Assembly (NCBI GenBank): GCA_026986055.1
Contig: JALSPH010000274.1
Coordinates: 1 to 6,114 of the forward strand
Origin: Campylobacterales bacterium
GTDB taxonomy: Bacteria; Campylobacterota; Campylobacteria; Campylobacterales; Hydrogenimonadaceae
Reading direction: 5' to 3'
DNA: 6,114 nucleotides
Positions within the stretch are counted from its first letter, which is position 1; the number at the start of each line of letters is the position of its first letter. A program made the position numbers and the translations under genes. Under the pieces are notes generated by a model. The model was not told the DNA's origin, did not search any database, and saw nothing but the letters and a program-made list of their open reading frames with translations. Positions 5,514 through 6,114 of the stretch are shown here, piece after piece.

Positions 5514-6114
5514 AATTGCCGTTTCGGCGCTGTTCATAACGACGACTGTTTGCGCATTTTCGCTGAATCAAATCGACGAAAGTGGAATTTATACAACCAA
5601 ACACAATCTTTTGCGTGGTGTAATCGTACCGAAAGGTGAAGAGAAACCGGAACTTTGCATATGGTGCCATATTCCACACGACTCTTTAAGCGGCGATACT
5701 GAGGCTCCAAAATGGCTTCCGCAGGGTGAAAACGAGAGCACCTTCGGTGTATACGGGATGGACCAAAATGTGAGTGGAGCACAAACCTCCCAAACACCGG
5801 ACGTCATGGTAAGAGTCTGTCTAACCTGTCACGACGGTGTAAACGCTCCGAACATCTCGCTATTCAGCGAAGAGGCTCCTCAAAAGTTCAACCTTAACAC
5901 CGCTACGGCTTCGGTAAACAACGAACCGTTACCGAATGGAAGCTTCGTGCACAGCCATCCCGTAGGCATCAACTATTCGCCATACAGCGAAAGCGGCAGC
6001 AAAGCGAGTTTAAGGCCGGAAACATTCATCTTGAACGGCTGGTCCGGAGCGAAGACGATACGCGACCTGGTCTCGGAAGGGACCGTAAGATGTACAAGCT
6101 GCCACGACCCTCAT
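5491..6114 (+). CDS. Secreted multiheme c-type cytochrome, paralog of the first (partial at 3' end)
   Basis: An open frame of 208 residues that runs off the window. It starts MKMRALNKIA with a Sec signal peptide, cleaved probably after VCA (22) or shortly beyond. Three heme motifs are visible: CIWCH (56-60), CLTCH (110-114) and CTSCH (201-205). The first and third extend to CHIPH and CHDPH. Order, spacing and sequence parallel the cytochrome at 3431: CHDGVNA against CHDGVSA, SHPVGINY against DHPVSITY, and NGWSGAKTI against TGWSGATTI. A fourth CxxCH is therefore expected about 30 residues beyond the window. Its loops are more charged and less Gly/Ala-rich than in the first copy. The candidate distal ligands H38, H63, H156 and H208 align with H31, H60, H176 and H223; H154 is extra. 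ATG 5491 lies 3 nt after GGGGGAG; ATG 5497 (9 nt) is an alternative start. The 23-nt overlap with the propeller gene suggests translational coupling. Confidence 0.92.
   Translation, partial: MKMRALNKIAVSALFITTTVCAFSLNQIDESGIYTTKHNLLRGVIVPKGEEKPELCIWCHIPHDSLSGDTEAPKWLPQGENESTFGVYGMDQNVSGAQTSQTPDVMVRVCLTCHDGVNAPNISLFSEEAPQKFNLNTATASVNNEPLPNGSFVHSHPVGINYSPYSESGSKASLRPETFILNGWSGAKTIRDLVSEGTVRCTSCHDPH

Noticed and set aside
5007..5537. A 176-residue minus-strand frame opposite the propeller gene
   Set aside because: It is a shadow of the repeated propeller codons and has no independent support.

Overview
The window looks like a chromosomal segment of a free-living, probably chemolithotrophic Campylobacterota (Epsilonproteobacteria) bacterium of the Sulfurovum/Hydrogenimonas/Nitratiruptor kind. 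The grounds are codon style (many ATA and AGA codons), AT-rich gaps, extended -10 promoters lacking clear -35 boxes, and gene content. This is an inference; no marker gene is present. All genes lie on the + strand and there is almost no unused space.

Positions 1-3323 hold a sulfate-assimilation operon: the 3' end of cysD, a complete cysN, and a siroheme/[4Fe-4S] ferredoxin-type sulfite reductase. CysDN activates sulfate to APS. The reductase performs the last step, sulfite to sulfide. The APS/PAPS reductase step must be encoded outside the window. A four-unit 7-bp tandem repeat (GTGRTGA) separates cysD from cysN.

Positions 3324-6114 hold a different module: a secreted tetraheme c-type cytochrome with its own promoter and a strong intrinsic terminator, then a second transcription unit. 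That unit begins with a TTG-started lipoprotein carrying a six-bladed NHL beta-propeller. Its stop overlaps the start of a second secreted multiheme cytochrome, which is cut off by the window end. The two cytochromes are clear paralogs, with matching heme-motif order, CxxCH-x-PH signatures and a shared HPV...GWSGA core, and they bracket the propeller gene. In the first cytochrome the mature protein has exactly eight histidines, four in CxxCH motifs and four outside, as expected for four bis-His hemes. Together they look like an envelope or extracellular electron-transfer system, possibly of the tetraheme-filament type. That is the most interesting hypothesis here, but the filament idea is inference.

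The two gaps in the cytochrome module are rich in operator-like structure. Upstream of the first cytochrome, TTGTA/TACAA inverted repeats surround the promoter. Upstream of the propeller gene there are two palindromes with 6-bp arms and 2-bp centres, and an exact 12-bp direct repeat, one copy of which covers the -35 region. No RNA genes, CRISPR arrays or insertion sequences were seen.
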